NCBI GenBank assembly: GCA_007118855.1
Contig: SKQU01000122.1
Coordinates: 1-46,580 of the forward strand
Source of the DNA: Spirochaetaceae bacterium
GTDB lineage: Bacteria; Spirochaetota; Spirochaetia; DSM-27196; SLST01
Direction: 5' to 3'
Length of the DNA: 46,580 nucleotides
In this document: piece after piece, positions 45,382 to 46,580 of the stretch
How the letters are laid out: each line of letters begins with the position of its first letter
Position numbering within the stretch: the stretch's first letter is position 1
Position numbers and translations under genes: made by a program
Notes under the pieces: model-generated
What the model was told of the DNA's origin: nothing
Database searches by the model: none
The model's input: the letters and a program-made list of their open reading frames with translations, nothing else

Positions 45382-46580
45382 GCGTCCTCCAGCCATCCGG
45401 AGAGGAAGTGATCTACGGCCGACTTGGGATTCCCGTCGACCTCCTCCTCCGGATCCCGGGGACCCACGCACGAGGGGCACCCCTCGGCGCATGGACACCC
45501 ACGGAGCAGCTCGTGCCCCGCGGCGAGCACCTCCGCGACCCGGAACCGAAATGCCTCGCTCAGTCCGCTGCCGCCGGGATAGGAGTCGTAGACATAGAGG
45601 GCGGGAACGCCGAAGTGGGGATCACGCACGCGCTCGGCCACGCCGATGTCGCGTGGGTCGCAGAGCAGGAACACCGGCGCGACGTTGCGTATGAGCGTCC
45701 CGATCCGTGAGAGCGCCGGACCGATCTCCGCGGGTTCGAGCGCTTCGAGGGCCGACCCGGACCGACTCTCCGGGTCGAAGAGCATCACGATACTCCTCGT
45801 GTGCATCTCCTCTTCCGGAAGCGATATCTCACCGTAGCCGATGTTCTCGTGGGTCGAGAAACGAAGCTTCTTGAACTTGGCGACCTGGCTGCGAACGAGG
45901 ATGTCACCTACCACGACCCGGCATCCGGCGGCCGTGTGCTGCTCGTCCTCTTCGAGCACCTTGATGTCGCGCTTGACGAGCGCGTCGGTGAAGTAGTTCG
46001 CGTCGCTCTCCTCCACGGAGCAGCGTCGGTTCTCCAGATCAAGCTGCGTGACGACGTACTGGTTGCCCCGGTGGATGTAGATCGCATTGTCGAAGATCAG
46101 CTCTTTCGCCGACGGTCGGTCCATCTCCCCGATCACCTCATGGCGACCGCCGGTCGTATCCACGATGACGACGTTGTCGCTCGTCGCGCTTCGTAGCGAT
46201 ATCTGCTCCGCCGGGTAGGATCGGTCGGCCCAGTACCAGGCGTCGCCGGTTCGCCGCACGACACCGCTCTCCTCAAGGTAGTCGAGAATCGCCTCGCTGC
46301 CCTCCGGAAAGCCGCCCCGGTCGCGAAAGGGCAGCTCGAAGACGGCGCACTTCAGATGATCGGTGAGCACGTACATGTTGTCGGGGTCGACAAAACCATT
46401 CTCCGGCGAGCGTCCGAGGAAGTACTCCGGATGCTTGACGATATACTGGTCGATCGGGGCCGCGGAGGCGACGATGACCGCGAGGCTCACCGTGCTTCGC
46501 CGGCCCGCGCGTCCGGCCTGCTGCCAGGCAGAGGCGACCGATCCCGGGTACCCGCCGAGGACCGCCGCGTCGAGCCCCCC
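45378..46580 (-). CDS. mrfA: DEAD/DEAH-box helicase, YprA/MrfA family, 5' part cut by window edge
   Basis: The last 400 residues of a superfamily 2 helicase; the frame continues to the right edge with no start. Helicase motif VI is seen at the edge (WQQAGRAGRR, about 46498-46527), then SLAVIVASAAPIDQYIVKHPEYFLG, and a C-terminal DUF1998/MZB domain with the zinc cysteines GCPCAEGCPSCVGP. This is the YprA/MrfA architecture. Together with the coupled mrfB gene it forms the known MrfAB repair pair. Confidence 0.92.
   Translation of the reverse strand, partial: GGLDAAVLGGYPGSVASAWQQAGRAGRRSTVSLAVIVASAAPIDQYIVKHPEYFLGRSPENGFVDPDNMYVLTDHLKCAVFELPFRDRGGFPEGSEAILDYLEESGVVRRTGDAWYWADRSYPAEQISLRSATSDNVVIVDTTGGRHEVIGEMDRPSAKELIFDNAIYIHRGNQYVVTQLDLENRRCSVEESDANYFTDALVKRDIKVLEEDEQHTAAGCRVVVGDILVRSQVAKFKKLRFSTHENIGYGEISLPEEEMHTRSIVMLFDPESRSGSALEALEPAEIGPALSRIGTLIRNVAPVFLLCDPRDIGVAERVRDPHFGVPALYVYDSYPGGSGLSEAFRFRVAEVLAAGHELLRGCPCAEGCPSCVGPRDPEEEVDGNPKSAVDHFLSGWLEDA

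Noticed and set aside
1-46580. tRNA, rRNA, insertion sequences, prophage or integrative elements
   Set aside because: No clover-leaf sequence, transposase motif, integrase or terminal repeat was found; base composition looks even throughout by eye.

Overview
The window is high-GC DNA from a free-living-type spirochaete. The evidence is a periplasmic flagellum gene set with two FlaA sheath proteins and two FlaB core flagellins, the flgN-flgK-flgL-fliW-csrA block, a UPF0164 outer-membrane protein, PilZ proteins beside the flagellins, and a neelaredoxin-type superoxide reductase. It does not allow a genus call. Gene density is about 95%. I see no tRNA, rRNA, CRISPR array, insertion sequence or prophage.

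Layout. 1-8.5 kb: a truncated secreted protein, a UPF0164 outer-membrane protein, two membrane proteins of unknown function, two alpha/beta hydrolases, a 612-residue ROK-like kinase and a queuosine-precursor transporter. 8.5-14 kb: an oxygen/iron-sulfur island (rrf2-sufS-sufU, superoxide dismutase, superoxide reductase, an orphan solute-binding protein and a rubredoxin-reductase-like flavoenzyme). 14-17 kb: a dihydroorotate-dehydrogenase-like enzyme, a DD-carboxypeptidase and nrdR. 17-18.5 kb: two flaA genes. 18.6-23.9 kb: a lipoprotein and a membrane protein, metX-metW, infC-rpmI-rplT, and a coiled-coil protein with zapA. 23.9-25.3 kb: a small conserved protein and a PfkB kinase. 25.3-34.2 kb: a flagellar filament cluster (PilZ, TPR, flaB1, flaB2, flaG, fliD, an unknown, membrane PilZ). 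34.3-35.7 kb: a small protein, tsaE and tsaB. 35.7-40 kb, minus strand: flgN-flgK-flgL-fliW-csrA. 40.1-44.2 kb: nagZ, a GNAT protein and glgA. 44.2-46.58 kb: mrfB (yprB) and a truncated mrfA (yprA) helicase.

How the genes work together. The most notable pattern is post-transcriptional. The leaders of flaB1, flaB2, flaG and fliD each carry a short hairpin with GGA in its loop, at or just upstream of the ribosome binding site. This is the signature of a CsrA binding site. csrA and its antagonist fliW lie 5.5-8.5 kb away, so the window appears to hold both the regulator pair and a set of likely targets (filament core, FlaG and cap). The second pattern is transcriptional. About ten genes have a sigma-70-like promoter whose -10 hexamer ends 6-9 bases before the start codon, which predicts leaderless or nearly leaderless mRNAs. 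Operons with a ribosome binding site (sod, sor, flaA, infC) use longer leaders. The third is the oxygen/Fe-S island, where an Rrf2 regulator with three cysteines has a 25-bp operator abutting its own -10 box and heads a sufS-sufU operon.
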